A DNA stretch of 64,000 nucleotides from Chitinophaga pinensis DSM 2588 (GTDB lineage Bacteria; Bacteroidota; Bacteroidia; Chitinophagales; Chitinophagaceae). The stretch lies in contig NC_013132.1 of the NCBI RefSeq assembly GCF_000024005.1, positions 6,628,001 to 6,692,000 on the forward strand, given 5' to 3'. Below are positions 54,501-64,000 of the stretch, in pieces (the stretch's first letter is position 1; each line of letters begins with the position of its first letter). The notes under the pieces are model-generated. The model was not told the origin of the DNA. It saw nothing but the letters and a program-made list of their open reading frames with translations, and ran no database searches. The translations under genes were made by a program, and so were the position numbers.

Positions 54501-57500
54501 ATAAGTGTAAGTACCATCTGTACGCACTACCACGGTACCATGTGCAGGGTCGCTTGCCTTCGTAAAGGTCAGCGCATCGCCATCCACATCAGCACCTGTC
54601 ACAGCGCCATCTACAGGCGTATCTCTGATAGTTGTTTTTGTATCTCCCGTACCTGTCGGTGGATTGTTCGGCAGAGGAGTCACCGTAATATTTGCTGTTA
54701 CGGTCGTCGTGCCACCATGACCATCATCAATCGTCACGGTAAAGCTATCGCCACCAACATAACCAGCTGCTGGCGTATAAGTATAAGAGCCATCTGCACG
54801 TACCACTACGGTACCATGTGCAGGATCAGTTGCTTTTGTAAAAGTCAGTGCATCGCCGTCTGCATCGGAACCGGTCACAGCGCCATCTACCGGCGTATTT
54901 CTGATAGTCGTCTTTGTATCGCCGGTACCTGTTGGCGGATTGTTTGGCGGAGGCGTAACGGTAATATTCACCGTTACAGTGGTACTACCACCCTGGCCAT
55001 CCTCTATGGTGATCGTAAAGCTGTCGCCACCAACATAACCTGCTACCGGTGTATAAATATAAGTACCTCCTGCATTAACGATGACGGTACCATGTGCAGG
55101 ATCTGTCGCCTTTGTATATGTCAGCGGATCTCCATCTACGTCGGAACCAGTCACTGCACCATTAACAGGGATGTCTCTGATAGTTGTCTTTGTATCTCCT
55201 GTACCCGTTGGCGGTGTATTCACTCTTGTGATCGTCAGCGGGAATGTTTTCGTATCCTGCAAAATGCCACCGCTACCCGTGTTGCCTCTATCGGAAATGT
55301 TCACCGTCACCAGCACCGTAGGAGAAGGATTCAGGATCGTCATGTATTTAACGCTGCCAGCAGCGATAAACGCGTTGATATTCGCAATAGTACCTGTCAG
55401 TGACAGTGCTCCTGCAGATACACCCACTGTTACACCTCCACCTAAAGAAGCCGCGAAAGTACCTTCCGGAACAGATATAGTTACCGTTACCGTATTACTG
55501 CCCGCATCTACATCCGCAAATGAAATACCGTCTATTCTTGCAGGCGTTCCTTCTGTTACATTGATATTGGTAGGAACAGTCGCCACAGGGGCATCATTCA
55601 CCGGCGCCACATGGATGGTCATGACAGCAGGAGTAGTCGCATAACCATATTGATCCGCAGCTACCCAGTTGAAACTGGTTGTACCGTTCCAGTTGAGGTT
55701 GGGTACAAAGGTGATATCGGCAAGATCTGCTGCCGCAATCTCATCGCCCGCTACAACCGGTACACCGTTCAATTCCAGGGTACCATTGGCAGGCAGCGTA
55801 TTTACCTTTATTTTGGTAAGTGCCGCGCCATCAATATCGCTATAGTTGTTAGTAAAGTCAGTTGCTGCAAAAGACAGGGTGTTATCTTCATCTACGTTCA
55901 GACTGCTATTGCTGACAGCAGGCAGATTATTCACCAATATGCTTACAACATATGTATAAACCGCTCTGTCGGCGTCCGCATCGTCACTGTTGATCTGTAT
56001 AGTAGCTGTATAAGTACTCCCCGCATGTCCTGCCGGATCAAAACTTACACTGAAATTAGTGCTGATGCCACCTTCCAGGTTTGCAGCGCCTGGTTGTGCA
56101 GCAATCGTAAATCCTGCATCACCGGTGATACTCACTACCGGGGTACCTGTCAGGTGCAAGGTACCTGTACCGATATTCTGAACAACGAATTGATGTGCTA
56201 CTGGCGATGCACCTGCCAGTACCAGACCAAAGTCTGTACCGTCAGTTGTATTCACCGTAGTCGTATTATCAGCAATCACGGTAGCATTACCGGATACGCT
56301 GATTCGTGGGTCTACCAGTATCTTAATGGTCGTTGTGGCCACCGGACCATTCTCTGTACCATCATTTAAGGTAGTCAGAATAATACGGTCGGTCTGATCG
56401 GGCGTTAATACTTTATTATAGTACTCGATCAGCTGAATGGCAGCAATATAATCTGCCGGAGAAGCAACACCAGTGAGTACAATCGTACCGGTACTATCGC
56501 CTGTGGCGGTAATACCCGCCGGTAATGTACCATTCAGGTGCAATCCTTCATTATTGCCATTCGGACGGTTGGACAGGGTAATCGTCGCTGAAGCAACAGT
56601 ACCGCCATCAGGATCAGTAATGGTCAGGTCTGTATCGGTGATCCTGGCGCCCACCGCACTCGCTGCATGGTAATAGTTCAGGTAACTATAATTACCACTC
56701 GCACCTGAGCTGTGATCTGGATCCGGGTTTAACACCGGACAGTTATTTACATTCACCGTGGTACTATATATATTATTATCATAGTAACACTCGGTATAGA
56801 AAGGATCCTGCGTACTTAAAGATGCCAGTGTAAAAGGAGTACCGACAGTTGCGCCGACACCACCCGTTACAAAAGATCCGTTATCGTTCAGGATCATGGA
56901 GATATTAATATTCAGATTGCTTCTTCCGGTCAGGTCCAGGTCAAAGGTAAAGTCCTTACAATCTCCCATTTTGATCTGCTCCGGTATCAGTCCTACATAT
57001 ATAAGTCGTGCATTCGCATTCGTAGTAGGATCCCCTTCGTAGAAAGCAATGGGCATTCCGCCGTTGTTATTACCGGAACCCGGGTTACAGATCTGTACAT
57101 GTGCTTTGACAATGTTACAGTTAGCGCCTTTAGTAAAGGTGATATTAGTTGGATTGAAGGCCACGTCCGGACGTGCACCAAAGAAATCTGCCGATAACAG
57201 GAACTGGTAAGACTGATTCGCGAGGCCCGTTTTATTGGTAACGATCAGCTGACTCTTATCTGCTGTCAGTTTAAAGGAGAGATCATAAGGGAAACCCGCC
57301 TTAAAACCAACTGTATTGGCGTGCGTCTTGGTACTGGTACTATCCAGCGGCACATCACGGAAAGCAAAGTTATCTTCGCGTCTGCCGGTACCGGTAGAAG
57401 AACCTACCTGCTGATAATAGTAACCGGTGGCCGTTTCTTTTTCAAGGTCTATATATGCATAGGAAGCCAGCGGATTCTCATTACTTTCATTGTTGAAGTT

Positions 57501-58682
57501 GATCGCGTTGGCCGTCTCGTTGAAATAAATAAAGTTCGTACCGGAAGGAATTCTGAAAGACCTGGTCACACCTGCTGCCGGATAGGTAGCACTGGAAATA
57601 GTCCTGATATCAGAATCAATAAATTCCGCACTCATACCCTGCCCAACCCTGTTATAAAACTCGATGACATAAGAATCGTCAAAGTCACGGGCATAATTGG
57701 CTTCACGTTTGATAATCAGGTTACCACCGCTCACATACACTTCTGCATCATATATACCTACTGCCCCATTGTTGACATTCTTTGACGCATAGTCTCCGGT
57801 AATATTGCCGGAAGTCAGGAGAGAACCTGCAGTGGAAACATCCTTATTACTAATTACATAGGTAGATCTTCTATCGTCGGAGCCGCCGTTTGCCAGCGTA
57901 ACAAAACCATTCATTAATGCCTTATCCAGATCCAGCAGAAAATGCAGATTGGAATAACCTTCCTCTGTTCCATTCCCGCTGTCCAGGTCTGCTATACTGG
58001 TATTACTACCTTTACCAACGATACTGATAACGCTTGCTCCCGCAGGAATCGGTATGACCAGATCAGTACTCGCAGCAGCCGAGCCATGTAGCATACTGCG
58101 AATGACAGTAGGCATCGGATTTAATGAGTTTGTCGCAGGAGACAGATATTCAACATGATAGGAAGAATGGATACTGGTAGCGTTTTCTGCGATCGTCAGT
58201 GTAGAGCCGGTAATTGAGAAGCTGACGTTGTTGAGGTCTGGGGTTCTATCACCTATTTTACTTGCAAAAGGGATAACAGCGCCGAGACTTACTTTTTTCC
58301 ATCCATATACATTCGTCCCGGTCCCAAGGGTATTGGTATTCTTCGCGTAGTTCAAAAACCCGGAAGAAGTTTGCGAGGGCATGTCAATGATCGCATTGAT
58401 CGTTATAAAGTCCTCATCTCCTTTTATTATTTCTGTATCTCCTACCGGATTATTAATACCGGTTTCAGATGCAGCATACAAGACGATGGACTTTGTACCT
58501 GCCGGAATGGTGAAGGTCGGCGGCGCTCCTCCCGGGGCCCTGTACTTGGTTTCAACACCGAGAATATCGGCTTTCTTTCCTCCCGTGGGACTACAGGGGC
58601 TGAAAGGCAACTGTCCGTAAACAAGGATGGGTAAGAGCATCAGGCAAATGCCCGATAGAACTCCGAAGAATTTTGTCTTCAT
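51549..58682 (-). CDS. Giant T9SS type-B sorted surface protein with tandem Ig/cadherin-like repeats
   Basis: 2377 aa from the ATG at 58682 ([23 protein letters not shown] signal peptide); an in-frame TTG lies four codons upstream. The first 750 residues are beta-rich and of unassigned type. A choice-of-anchor-D-like domain (about 800-920) and cadherin-like domains follow. Eleven near-identical repeats of about 95 residues then run, each beginning PPTGTGD and containing [20 protein letters not shown] and a [10 protein letters not shown] strand, plus one divergent twelfth repeat. The final 85 residues are the gliding-motility type-B sorting domain ([46 protein letters not shown]). Surface adhesin, probably used in gliding or attachment, exported by T9SS and held by the PorP/SprF partner. 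Confidence 0.93.
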   Translation of the reverse strand: MKTKFFGVLSGICLMLLPILVYGQLPFSPCSPTGGKKADILGVETKYRAPGGAPPTFTIPAGTKSIVLYAASETGINNPVGDTEIIKGDEDFITINAIIDMPSQTSSGFLNYAKNTNTLGTGTNVYGWKKVSLGAVIPFASKIGDRTPDLNNVSFSITGSTLTIAENATSIHSSYHVEYLSPATNSLNPMPTVIRSMLHGSAAASTDLVIPIPAGASVISIVGKGSNTSIADLDSGNGTEEGYSNLHFLLDLDKALMNGFVTLANGGSDDRRSTYVISNKDVSTAGSLLTSGNITGDYASKNVNNGAVGIYDAEVYVSGGNLIIKREANYARDFDDSYVIEFYNRVGQGMSAEFIDSDIRTISSATYPAAGVTRSFRIPSGTNFIYFNETANAINFNNESNENPLASYAYIDLEKETATGYYYQQVGSSTGTGRREDNFAFRDVPLDSTSTKTHANTVGFKAGFPYDLSFKLTADKSQLIVTNKTGLANQSYQFLLSADFFGARPDVAFNPTNITFTKGANCNIVKAHVQICNPGSGNNNGGMPIAFYEGDPTTNANARLIYVGLIPEQIKMGDCKDFTFDLDLTGRSNLNINISMILNDNGSFVTGGVGATVGTPFTLASLSTQDPFYTECYYDNNIYSTTVNVNNCPVLNPDPDHSSGASGNYSYLNYYHAASAVGARITDTDLTITDPDGGTVASATITLSNRPNGNNEGLHLNGTLPAGITATGDSTGTIVLTGVASPADYIAAIQLIEYYNKVLTPDQTDRIILTTLNDGTENGPVATTTIKILVDPRISVSGNATVIADNTTTVNTTDGTDFGLVLAGASPVAHQFVVQNIGTGTLHLTGTPVVSITGDAGFTIAAQPGAANLEGGISTNFSVSFDPAGHAGSTYTATIQINSDDADADRAVYTYVVSILVNNLPAVSNSSLNVDEDNTLSFAATDFTNNYSDIDGAALTKIKVNTLPANGTLELNGVPVVAGDEIAAADLADITFVPNLNWNGTTSFNWVAADQYGYATTPAVMTIHVAPVNDAPVATVPTNINVTEGTPARIDGISFADVDAGSNTVTVTISVPEGTFAASLGGGVTVGVSAGALSLTGTIANINAFIAAGSVKYMTILNPSPTVLVTVNISDRGNTGSGGILQDTKTFPLTITRVNTPPTGTGDTKTTIRDIPVNGAVTGSDVDGDPLTYTKATDPAHGTVIVNAGGTYIYTPVAGYVGGDSFTITIEDGQGGSTTVTVNITVTPPPNNPPTGTGDTKTTIRNTPVDGAVTGSDADGDALTFTKATDPAHGTVVVRADGSYTYTPAAGYVGGDSFTVTIDDGHGGTTTVTANITVTPLPNNPPTGTGDTKTTIRDTPVDGAVTGADVDGDALTFTKASDPAHGTVVVRTDGTYTYTPAAGYVGGDSFTIKIDDGKGASTTVTVNITVNTPPNNPPTGTGDTKTTTRNVPVDGAVTGSDVDGDALTFTKATDPAHGTVVVRADGTYTYTPAAGYVGGDSFTVKIDDGKGGSTTVTANITVNTPANNPPTGTGDNKTTDQDVPVDGAVTGSDVDGDALTFTKATDPAHGTVVVRADGTYTYTPTTGYSGNDSFTVKIDDGKGGSITVTVNITVTPVIVPPVNTPPTGTGDNKTTDQDVQVDGAVTGADADGDALTFTKATDPAHGTVVVRADGTYTYMPATGYSGNDSFTVKIADGKGGSTTVTVNITVTPVVVPPVNTPPTGTGDNKTTDQDVPVDGAVTGSDVDGDALTFTKATDPAHGTVVVRADGTYTYTPTTGYSGNDSFTVKIDDGKGGSTTVTVNITVIPVVVPPVNTPPTGTGDNKTTDQDVPVDGAVTGSDADGDALTFTKASDPAHGTVVVRADGTYTYTPATGYSGNDSFTVKIDDGKGGSTTVTVNITVTPVVVPPVNTPPTGTGDNKTTDQDVPVDGAVRGSDADGDVLTFTKATNPAHGTVVVRADGTYTYTPAAGYSGNDSFTVKIDDGKGGSIVVAVNITVTPVVLPPVNTPPTGTGDNKTTNEDVPVDGAVTGSDADGDALTFTKATDPAHGSVVVRADGTYTYTPAAGYSGNDNFTVTIDDGNGGSITVTVNITVRPVITTPVNNPPTGFGDSKTTPESTPVSGTVTGTDSDGDALTFAKATDPAHGTVVVRADGTYTYTPAAGYSGLDNFNITISDGKGGTATVTVNINVTPVVVIEDPVALNDRGETKANTPVTVDILANDDARNSTLDKTSVEIVASPAHGTVKVNEDGTVVYTPDPGYTGDDSFTYQVKNANGQLSNAATVAVTITAAGINVPNLFTPNGDGKNDFFEIRGLNQYAENELIIVNRWGNEVYRQKGYQNNWKGDGLNEGTYYYLLRIRRNGSAEWEVMKGYVTLIRAFK
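52080..55230 (-). repeat. Eleven tandem ~285-bp coding repeats in the adhesin gene
   Basis: Each unit encodes one VCBS/Ig-like domain with linker. Several units around 52650-54110 are nearly identical at DNA level, including synonymous positions, while the outer ones are more divergent. This indicates recent expansion by unequal exchange or gene conversion, and makes the array prone to copy-number change and assembly collapse. Confidence 0.9.
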
Positions 58683-58795
58683 AGGTATTTTCAATTAACA
58701 ACCATTTCCGGCTGTATATTTCACTGGTTTAAGGAAGCACACCTTACTTAAATAAGGGACAGAATATTGTCATCATTCCCGAACAATGTTCATAA

Positions 58796-58830
58796 AAAAT
58801 GTCGAAAGTGGCTTCCCACTCCGACATTTT
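58796..58830 (-). promoter_or_regulatory. Hairpin in the adhesin leader (terminator or attenuator)
   Basis: AAAATGTCG...AGTGG, loop CTTC, CCACT...CGACATTTT, followed by T6 on the minus strand. It lies about 110 bp before the adhesin ATG and immediately after a predicted transcription start near 58837, so it would be at the very 5' end of the adhesin mRNA. Confidence 0.55.
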
Positions 58831-58842
58831 TCATAACGGACA

Positions 58843-58850
58843 CAAATATA
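58843..58850 (-). promoter_or_regulatory. -7 element (TATATTTG) of adhesin promoter
   Basis: An exact TAnnTTTG match on the minus strand between the phosphatase terminator and the adhesin leader hairpin. The -33 box is weak (no TTTG at 19-21 bp). Location fits a promoter for the adhesin-PorP-OmpA operon. Confidence 0.5.
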
Positions 58851-58878
58851 GATTATTAACTTAATATCTTATAACAGA

Positions 58879-58910
58879 AAAAGGCAAGTCATTTTCATGA
58901 CCTGCCTTTT
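58879..58910 (-). terminator. Terminator of the SusCD/phosphatase operon
   Basis: AAAAGGCAAGTCAT (58879-58892) with ATGACCTGCCTTTT (58897-58910), a 14-bp stem with one wobble pair and a TTTC loop. It lies 22 bp after the phosphatase stop and is flanked by A/T runs. Confidence 0.88.
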
Positions 58911-58932
58911 CTGAAAAATTGAGACGTTGTTA

Positions 58933-60423
58933 TCAGATGCTTTCTTCGTAAATATTACCGAACCTGTCGGTCGCCTTCACCGTGATCTTTTTAGCATCAG
59001 GAGAAGGTTTTGCGAAGAACATGTGATCATTGAGAGTAGGCTCCACGAACTTGTGCTTCTTAGGCAACTGTGGTCCGAGATAGAGTTCCACAGCCCACGG
59101 GTCGTAGGCTACGCGGTGCTCCATAGGGCCTTTTAATAGGCCGTCCTCATACCATTCTACTTTCCACTTGCTATCCCAGTTCCATACGTTAGCAGAGATT
59201 TCATCGGGCGATTCTTTTACTTTTCCTTTCGGATAGATACGGAGCTGTGTTTCTTTTGGCAAACCGGTTGATTTATAATACCATTTGATATCAGTACCGT
59301 CTACCTCATACACGCCGTAACCGCTTGGCGTACCATCGCCACAGATAGGACCCGTCCACCAGGCGCCACATACGGTACCATGGTTGTGCTCCATAATGTC
59401 TCCTTCTTCCCAGTTATCATTGAAGTGCGTATGTCCGCTCATGATATGCACCTTATAAGGAGCCAGCATCTTATACAGCTGCTTTCTGTTCGCTACTGTA
59501 CCGCCGCCTACTTCTTCCGGTTTACCATTTCTTCTCTGCTGTCCGGTAAAGGTCGGAATATGTGTACTCAATACGATGGTGCTGCCTGGTTTTACATGCG
59601 CCAAATCCTGATCCAGCCATTGTAACTGATTTTCAGTAATATAGCCGATATAGTTTTTCGCAGCGCCCAGGAAGAATACGTCATCCAGAACGATGTAATG
59701 GATGTCTCCCCTGTTGTAAGAATAATAGGTTGGTCCGAACTGTTTCTTGAACGTGTTGGAGGAACCATCATCTGTACGGGCTTCATTGTCCATATCATGA
59801 TTACCGATCACATTAAAGAAAGGAATACCGGTTTTACCCACCGCTTCTTTATAATCTGCAAACAGTTCAAATTCATCCCATACCAGGTCCCCACAGCCGA
59901 TACCATGGATCAGCAGGTCCTTCGGATAAGATTTCACCAGCGCCTGCAGGTCAGGCACTGACTGACTCATTAACAACTCCACATCTTTCTTCGATTTCAT
60001 CTGCGGATCGGCCCACACAACAAAAGCATGTTTACGGTCATCCACCTTCAGTTTCTCCAGGCTGAAGTCGTTTTTGATAACAGGATTACCCTTGCTCAGT
60101 GGCCTGAAGAAGTTGGCAATTCCCTTTTCTTCCGGGAATGCATATCCTGATGGTACGCTGATATATACGAATTCAGCTGTGCCGTTGCTCTGCAGCACAT
60201 AGTCGCCGTTTTTGTCCGTCAGCACGATATTGATACCGTCAGTTACCGGTACACCGGAGATCCCCTTGCCGTTGCTCTGTACCCTTCCCTTTAATGTAAC
60301 GTTGGAAAGATCGATGTTTCCTCTTCCGAATAATGGCTTTGCGTTCAGCATTACCGAAGGCACCGTCAGCAGTGAACCGGTAATACCAAGATTCTTTAAG
60401 AATTTTCTTCTGTTAAGCGTCAT
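58933..60423 (-). CDS. Tat-exported calcineurin-like metallophosphatase
   Basis: 496 aa. Tat signal NRRKFLKNLGITGSLL. An N-terminal beta domain (about 45-120) corresponds to the MetallophosN type. The catalytic core shows all metal motifs: VVWADPQ, GCGDLVWD, VIGNHDMDNE, STHIPTF and MSGHTHFND. A C-terminal domain (about 365-496) is of the MetallophosC type (WNWDSKWKVEWYEDG, DHMFFAKPSP). It hydrolyses phosphoesters in the periplasm; exact substrate unknown. It is 15 bp downstream of the DUF5689 gene and shares its operon with SusC and SusD, so it probably releases phosphate or a sugar/nucleoside from the imported or surface-bound substrate. Confidence 0.92.
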   Translation of the reverse strand: MTLNRRKFLKNLGITGSLLTVPSVMLNAKPLFGRGNIDLSNVTLKGRVQSNGKGISGVPVTDGINIVLTDKNGDYVLQSNGTAEFVYISVPSGYAFPEEKGIANFFRPLSKGNPVIKNDFSLEKLKVDDRKHAFVVWADPQMKSKKDVELLMSQSVPDLQALVKSYPKDLLIHGIGCGDLVWDEFELFADYKEAVGKTGIPFFNVIGNHDMDNEARTDDGSSNTFKKQFGPTYYSYNRGDIHYIVLDDVFFLGAAKNYIGYITENQLQWLDQDLAHVKPGSTIVLSTHIPTFTGQQRRNGKPEEVGGGTVANRKQLYKMLAPYKVHIMSGHTHFNDNWEEGDIMEHNHGTVCGAWWTGPICGDGTPSGYGVYEVDGTDIKWYYKSTGLPKETQLRIYPKGKVKESPDEISANVWNWDSKWKVEWYEDGLLKGPMEHRVAYDPWAVELYLGPQLPKKHKFVEPTLNDHMFFAKPSPDAKKITVKATDRFGNIYEESI

Positions 60424-60438
60424 AACTGTTTAGTCTGT

Positions 60439-61953
60439 TTATTTGAGAACTGTAGCTCCTTCTCCTTCGATATCTGATAATGGAGAGCTCTTGGTCAGCA
60501 GTCTGTTGTTCTGCGCCCTTGCTCTTACCCATTTACCCAGCGCCGGATTGTACACACCTCCCAGCATATTGAAATAACCCAGGTCAGCCGTGTTGTACAC
60601 CAGACTCAGGGTATTGGACCCTTGTCTGTAGAATGGCTGCTGTGCCATCGTAATCGGGTTCACGATATCATAAAAATCTGTACTGGCAATACGGTATCCT
60701 TTGTTGCCGGAGTAGAGACTACCACCGGTAGCAATAAAGATCACATCCACCGGCGTAGAGCTGGCAGTAACCGCAGAATCTTTGAAGACCGCCACACCGG
60801 ATGCGTTACCACTGTTGGCAAACAGACCGCCTGTTTTCAGACCAAATCCGTCACCGTCATTCTTGGTATAGTCGAATGCCCTGATCCAGTTAGAGCTGCT
60901 TATATTGGTAGAACCGGAACCATTGATCAGTTTACCGGCGCCCCCCACATAGAAGAAAGTGCCCTTCTTCGCAGTACCTGTACTCAGACTGAATTTATAG
61001 GTACGCATGTTACCGGTGGCCCATCCGTTAGAAGGATAGCCGGTTGGCGTCGAGGCATTGGCGTTATTGGTTACGACTACTGCATACGGCGTTTGTGCAA
61101 AATCAATGTCGGTCGTCGCCATCAGCTGCACATATTCGTAGTTACCATCACCACCGGCCACATCGCTCATGAAACCAGTAATCAGTACCGGCGCTACCTG
61201 GATCTGTGAACTCAGTTCCCTTACATCGCTGCCGGTACGCACCCTGAACTGTGGGATCAGCTGTCCTTCTTTCACTTCCGAATTGAAGGCAATCCCGAAA
61301 TAGTTGGCGTTCACAAAAGCAGCATTGTTTGCAAATGCAGCACCTGCTTCTGTATGCAGGATAATATCACCAAAACCATCGTTCAGTGTCTTATCCCCTG
61401 CCAAAACATCCGTTGGCTGCGGAAGCGGATCAAAAGTACCTTTCACGATTACTGACAACACACTCTCGTATGCATCCGGATTGGTCTGCATCTGACCGAT
61501 CGTCACACGGTTGATGGGAATCACATTATCAGACGATACCTTCTGGATATCGCCCTTGCTAACGCCTTTGATCTCCAGGATACCGTTCACTCTCGACAGG
61601 GTCTTCCCGTCAATGTGGATGATCACGGAATCACCAGGTACAAAAGACGTTGCATCTGCTCCTAAAGGAATGGAAATACCACGCAGTGTCGACAGGCGAC
61701 GGGCATCCTGCACCACCAGCAGTCCCTCCGGCAGGTTACCGCCGGAATGGTCAGATACAACCATTGCAGCCAGACTATGACCACCTTTCAGATTGTCATT
61801 GTTCAGTACCAGGTCCTGACCTCTGTACAGGTTTCTTACGTCAAATATGGCGACATAAGGACTTATCTGTGCGCCTGGATAAGTCTCCTTTTCACATCCC
61901 CATGAAGAGATGAGTGAGGATAATAAGAAAGTATAGATGAATATCTTTTTCAT
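60439..61953 (-). CDS. DUF5689 lipoprotein of a SusCD locus
   Basis: 504 aa from the ATG at 61953 (MKKIFIYTFLLSSLISSWGCEKE) with lipobox SSWGC; the longer frame upstream overlaps the SusD end and is not used. The N-terminal half is a DUF5689 domain (YVAIFDVRNLYRGQDLVL, GLLVVQDARRLSTLRGISIPLG, FVPGDSVIIHIDG). The C-terminal half is a lamin-tail or nucleic-acid-binding OB-like beta region (FMSDVAGGDGNYEYVQLMATTDID). Surface lipoproteins of this type sit after susD and bind ligand. No enzyme motif. Confidence 0.85.
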   Translation of the reverse strand: MKKIFIYTFLLSSLISSWGCEKETYPGAQISPYVAIFDVRNLYRGQDLVLNNDNLKGGHSLAAMVVSDHSGGNLPEGLLVVQDARRLSTLRGISIPLGADATSFVPGDSVIIHIDGKTLSRVNGILEIKGVSKGDIQKVSSDNVIPINRVTIGQMQTNPDAYESVLSVIVKGTFDPLPQPTDVLAGDKTLNDGFGDIILHTEAGAAFANNAAFVNANYFGIAFNSEVKEGQLIPQFRVRTGSDVRELSSQIQVAPVLITGFMSDVAGGDGNYEYVQLMATTDIDFAQTPYAVVVTNNANASTPTGYPSNGWATGNMRTYKFSLSTGTAKKGTFFYVGGAGKLINGSGSTNISSSNWIRAFDYTKNDGDGFGLKTGGLFANSGNASGVAVFKDSAVTASSTPVDVIFIATGGSLYSGNKGYRIASTDFYDIVNPITMAQQPFYRQGSNTLSLVYNTADLGYFNMLGGVYNPALGKWVRARAQNNRLLTKSSPLSDIEGEGATVLK

Positions 61954-61979
61954 GACAGTATTTTGGTATGAAATATCAA

Positions 61980-63482
61980 TTATGGTTTTTGCCACCAAAC
62001 CTGGGTAGAGATCTGATCTGCCCCCTGTCTGGCAACTGCCAGTTTATAATTTGTCGGATTAGTGGATTGTACATATACAGGATAAGTCATCCTTGCAGGC
62101 ATCACACCCCCGTTTTTCAGTCCCGCGCCTTTAGGCAGGATCGGGTGACCGGTACGACGGTATTCAAACCACTGCTGCATATCTGTCAGGAACAGCGCAT
62201 AATATTTCTGCTTGTGGATCCTTTCCATTTTATCATCGAATGACAACTTTTCATCCCACTCGATATCTGCCGCTGTCAGGAAATCCTTGATAGGGACAGT
62301 CCAGTTAGGCAGCCACAACGTGATACTGTTCTGCGCACCATCATTGTAATAGGTTTCAGCAGAACCGGTGATCCATCCCCTGATCGCACATTCTGCCAGT
62401 ATGAACTTCAGTTCCGCATAGTTCATCATCATACCCGTCATTGGCTCTGTCATCAGTGATACCGCAGAAGTATTGGAGTAGAAGTAGCATTTCTTTACCG
62501 GGTTCTCACCTGGTGCATAACCACTCGGAATACCCTGGTAAGAACCGGAGTACGGCGCAATACCCCATCTGTTGATACTGCTGGTACCATAGGTAGGAAT
62601 ATCGATACGCGGGTCATTCCAGGAACTCAGGTTGTCAATGAAATAGCTGGCAATACCAGGCGCTCTGAAGTCCTGTTCTCTTACACCGATGTAAGGAGAA
62701 CTCAGCGGGCCCACACCCGTCCATCTCAGGATAGCTGATTCCGCATTGCTGGCCATAATCGGATAAGTCTCCACCACTTTCTTAATTCTGGCCTTACAGA
62801 ATTCCGTCATTTCGGGCTTACCGGATACCCTCAGCAGTAAACGTAAATACAGTGAGTTACCAAACTTACGCCAGTTAGCGACAGCGCCGCCATACACAGG
62901 ATCGCTGTTGGCACTGATAGCCGTACCTGCAGATAACCAGGTATTTGCAGAATCCAGTTTATCGAAGATGTCCATATAGATATCCTTCTGTGCATCAAAA
63001 GCCGGCTCATAGATAGCGCTGTCTCTTGCTTCGTTGGATTGAGAATATGGAATGTCTCCGTAGGTATCTGTCAGTATGGAATAGATCCATGACTGACAGA
63101 TAACAGAAATACCTTTATAAGACTTGTTGAAGGTCAGCTGCTGATTAGCCACCTTGTACATATCCTTAAAGTTGGTCAGTTCAGAATACAGGCCATTATA
63201 CAGGTAATCAGCCCAGGTGGCACGATAATCATATCTGAATACTTTACCTTCTGCATCACTCGCATCCACTGTCACCTGCATCAGTTCATTGTTGAAGTTA
63301 CGGTTACGCAGCATGTTGTAGCCTAGCGTACCTACCAGTGCAGGCGCCATCAGCTGTTCCGGTAATGCGGTAGGTGTACCGTTCGGGTCAGTATTGATCT
63401 CTGTAAAGTCTTTCGTACAGGATGAGAAAAGCAGGCTACCCATCAATACGACAGCGGAGAATTTATATATAACTTTCTTCAT
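61980..63482 (-). CDS. SusD/RagB-like outer-membrane lipoprotein
   Basis: 500 aa with lipobox LFSSC (MKKVIYKFSAVVLMGSLLFSSCTKD) and the family start FTEINTDPNGTP. Helical TPR-like body typical of the SusD-like_2 branch, with LRNRNFNNELMQ, GDIPYSQSNEARD, YPIMASNAESAIL and FILAECAIRGW. The C-terminus has MQQWFEYRRTGHPILP and RMTYPVYVQSTNPTNYK. It acts as the lid of the SusC transporter encoded 11 bp upstream. Together with the DUF5689 protein and the phosphatase it forms one operon. Confidence 0.93.
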   Translation of the reverse strand: MKKVIYKFSAVVLMGSLLFSSCTKDFTEINTDPNGTPTALPEQLMAPALVGTLGYNMLRNRNFNNELMQVTVDASDAEGKVFRYDYRATWADYLYNGLYSELTNFKDMYKVANQQLTFNKSYKGISVICQSWIYSILTDTYGDIPYSQSNEARDSAIYEPAFDAQKDIYMDIFDKLDSANTWLSAGTAISANSDPVYGGAVANWRKFGNSLYLRLLLRVSGKPEMTEFCKARIKKVVETYPIMASNAESAILRWTGVGPLSSPYIGVREQDFRAPGIASYFIDNLSSWNDPRIDIPTYGTSSINRWGIAPYSGSYQGIPSGYAPGENPVKKCYFYSNTSAVSLMTEPMTGMMMNYAELKFILAECAIRGWITGSAETYYNDGAQNSITLWLPNWTVPIKDFLTAADIEWDEKLSFDDKMERIHKQKYYALFLTDMQQWFEYRRTGHPILPKGAGLKNGGVMPARMTYPVYVQSTNPTNYKLAVARQGADQISTQVWWQKP

Positions 63483-63493
63483 TGCTTTTAAGA

Positions 63494-64000
63494 TTAAAGT
63501 ACGAGTACCAGGTTACAGCCAAATGAGCGGGTAGAAGGGAACTGGCCCACTTCAAAGCCCTGTACGATATCAGTGCCGGTGATGGTACCGAATTCAGGAT
63601 CGAATATTGGCCATGGAGACCAGATGAACAGGTTACGGCCGTATACGCCAAATGTTGCACGCTGAAAACCGATACGTTTTGCCACCTTTGGATTGAGGGT
63701 GTAGTCAAGACGCGCTTCTCTGAATTTGATGAAGTCAGTACGGAAAGTGCTACCCTCTGCGTTATCCACCCCATAATGAGAACGATAGTATTCATCGATA
63801 TCTGTAGCGATTACGTCATTCTTGCGGAACTTGCCATCGCCTTCCTGTACGACACCATTACCAATGATACCATTGTAACGGCCAGGCAGCGTATTGGTCG
63901 TTTTACCTTGCTCTGCCAGTTTGTAATGCGTCAGGGAGTGTGCAACCGCGCCATATTGACCATCGAACTGTATACCCAGATGGAATTGTTTGAAAATAAA
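63494..64000 (-). CDS. SusC/RagA TonB-linked outer-membrane transporter, C-terminal part
   Basis: Open from the right edge to the stop at 63494 (168 residues visible). The sequence shows barrel strands (FHLGIQFDGQYGAVAHSLTH), then FIKFREARLDYTL, RATFGVYGRNLFIWS and FDPEF, and ends PSTRSFGCNLVLVL, the usual SusC finish. The plug and TonB box lie outside the window. It is the first visible gene of the SusCD operon. Confidence 0.92.
   Translation of the reverse strand, partial: FIFKQFHLGIQFDGQYGAVAHSLTHYKLAEQGKTTNTLPGRYNGIIGNGVVQEGDGKFRKNDVIATDIDEYYRSHYGVDNAEGSTFRTDFIKFREARLDYTLNPKVAKRIGFQRATFGVYGRNLFIWSPWPIFDPEFGTITGTDIVQGFEVGQFPSTRSFGCNLVLVL

Noticed and set aside
52080..55230. CRISPR-like appearance of regular repeats
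   Set aside because: Units are about 285 bp, coding and contiguous, without unique spacers.
52836..55403. 855-codon open frame antisense to the adhesin repeats
   Set aside because: It mirrors the repeat units and has Cys/Ile/Arg-rich, Tyr-rich nonsense composition; it stays open only because the repeats share codon usage.

Overview
The window looks like chromosomal DNA of a Bacteroidota bacterium, most likely a Chitinophaga-like member of the Chitinophagaceae. The evidence is a SusC/SusD pair, PorP/SprF and a type-B gliding-motility sorting domain of the type IX secretion system (T9SS), a promoter matching the Bacteroidota TAnnTTTG -7 element, and GH20 chitobiose-type catabolism. No rRNA, tRNA, CRISPR array or insertion sequence was seen.

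Region 1 (left edge to about 29.6 kb, all on the minus strand) is one long operon for an extracellular contractile injection system (eCIS). In transcription order it holds: a Pvc16-like DUF4255 protein, a 407-aa beta-rich protein, the sheath, two helical Cys-bearing proteins, two gp19-like tube proteins, a 56-aa DUF5908 protein, a tube/LysM adaptor, a VgrG-like spike, a PAAR tip, a gp25-like baseplate protein, a 1332-aa baseplate-J protein, a fibre with an S74-type C-terminus, a giant baseplate-J-like protein interrupted at an A7 run, a 1081-aa protein, a tape-measure protein, and a DUF4157/HELTH protein (candidate cargo) running off the left edge. No Afp15-like AAA+ ATPase is visible; it may lie beyond base 1.

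Region 2 (29.6-39 kb) holds an AT-rich spacer with a MORN_2-like small ORF, a secreted GH20 hexosaminidase, and a two-gene plus-strand operon. That operon pairs a CHAT (caspase-like) protease with a 1433-aa membrane-anchored protein carrying two tandem STAND NTPase modules, coiled coils and a propeller-like C-terminus. It has the architecture of a conflict or regulated-death system and is the best candidate here for an undescribed system.

Region 3 (39-48.6 kb) is mixed: a Tat-type metallo-beta-lactamase-fold hydrolase divergent from an HxlR regulator over a perfect 29-bp palindrome, a small lipoprotein, a UBP-type zinc finger protein, a double trypsin-fold/PDZ protein, an M48 protease with a secreted partner, and a DUF417 membrane protein beside an AraC regulator.

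Region 4 (48.6-64 kb, minus strand) has a T9SS-linked operon (2377-aa repeat adhesin, PorP/SprF, OmpA/TPR protein). Upstream of it is an uptake locus (SusC partial, SusD, DUF5689 lipoprotein, Tat-exported calcineurin-like phosphatase) that probably handles a phosphorylated or nucleotide-type substrate.
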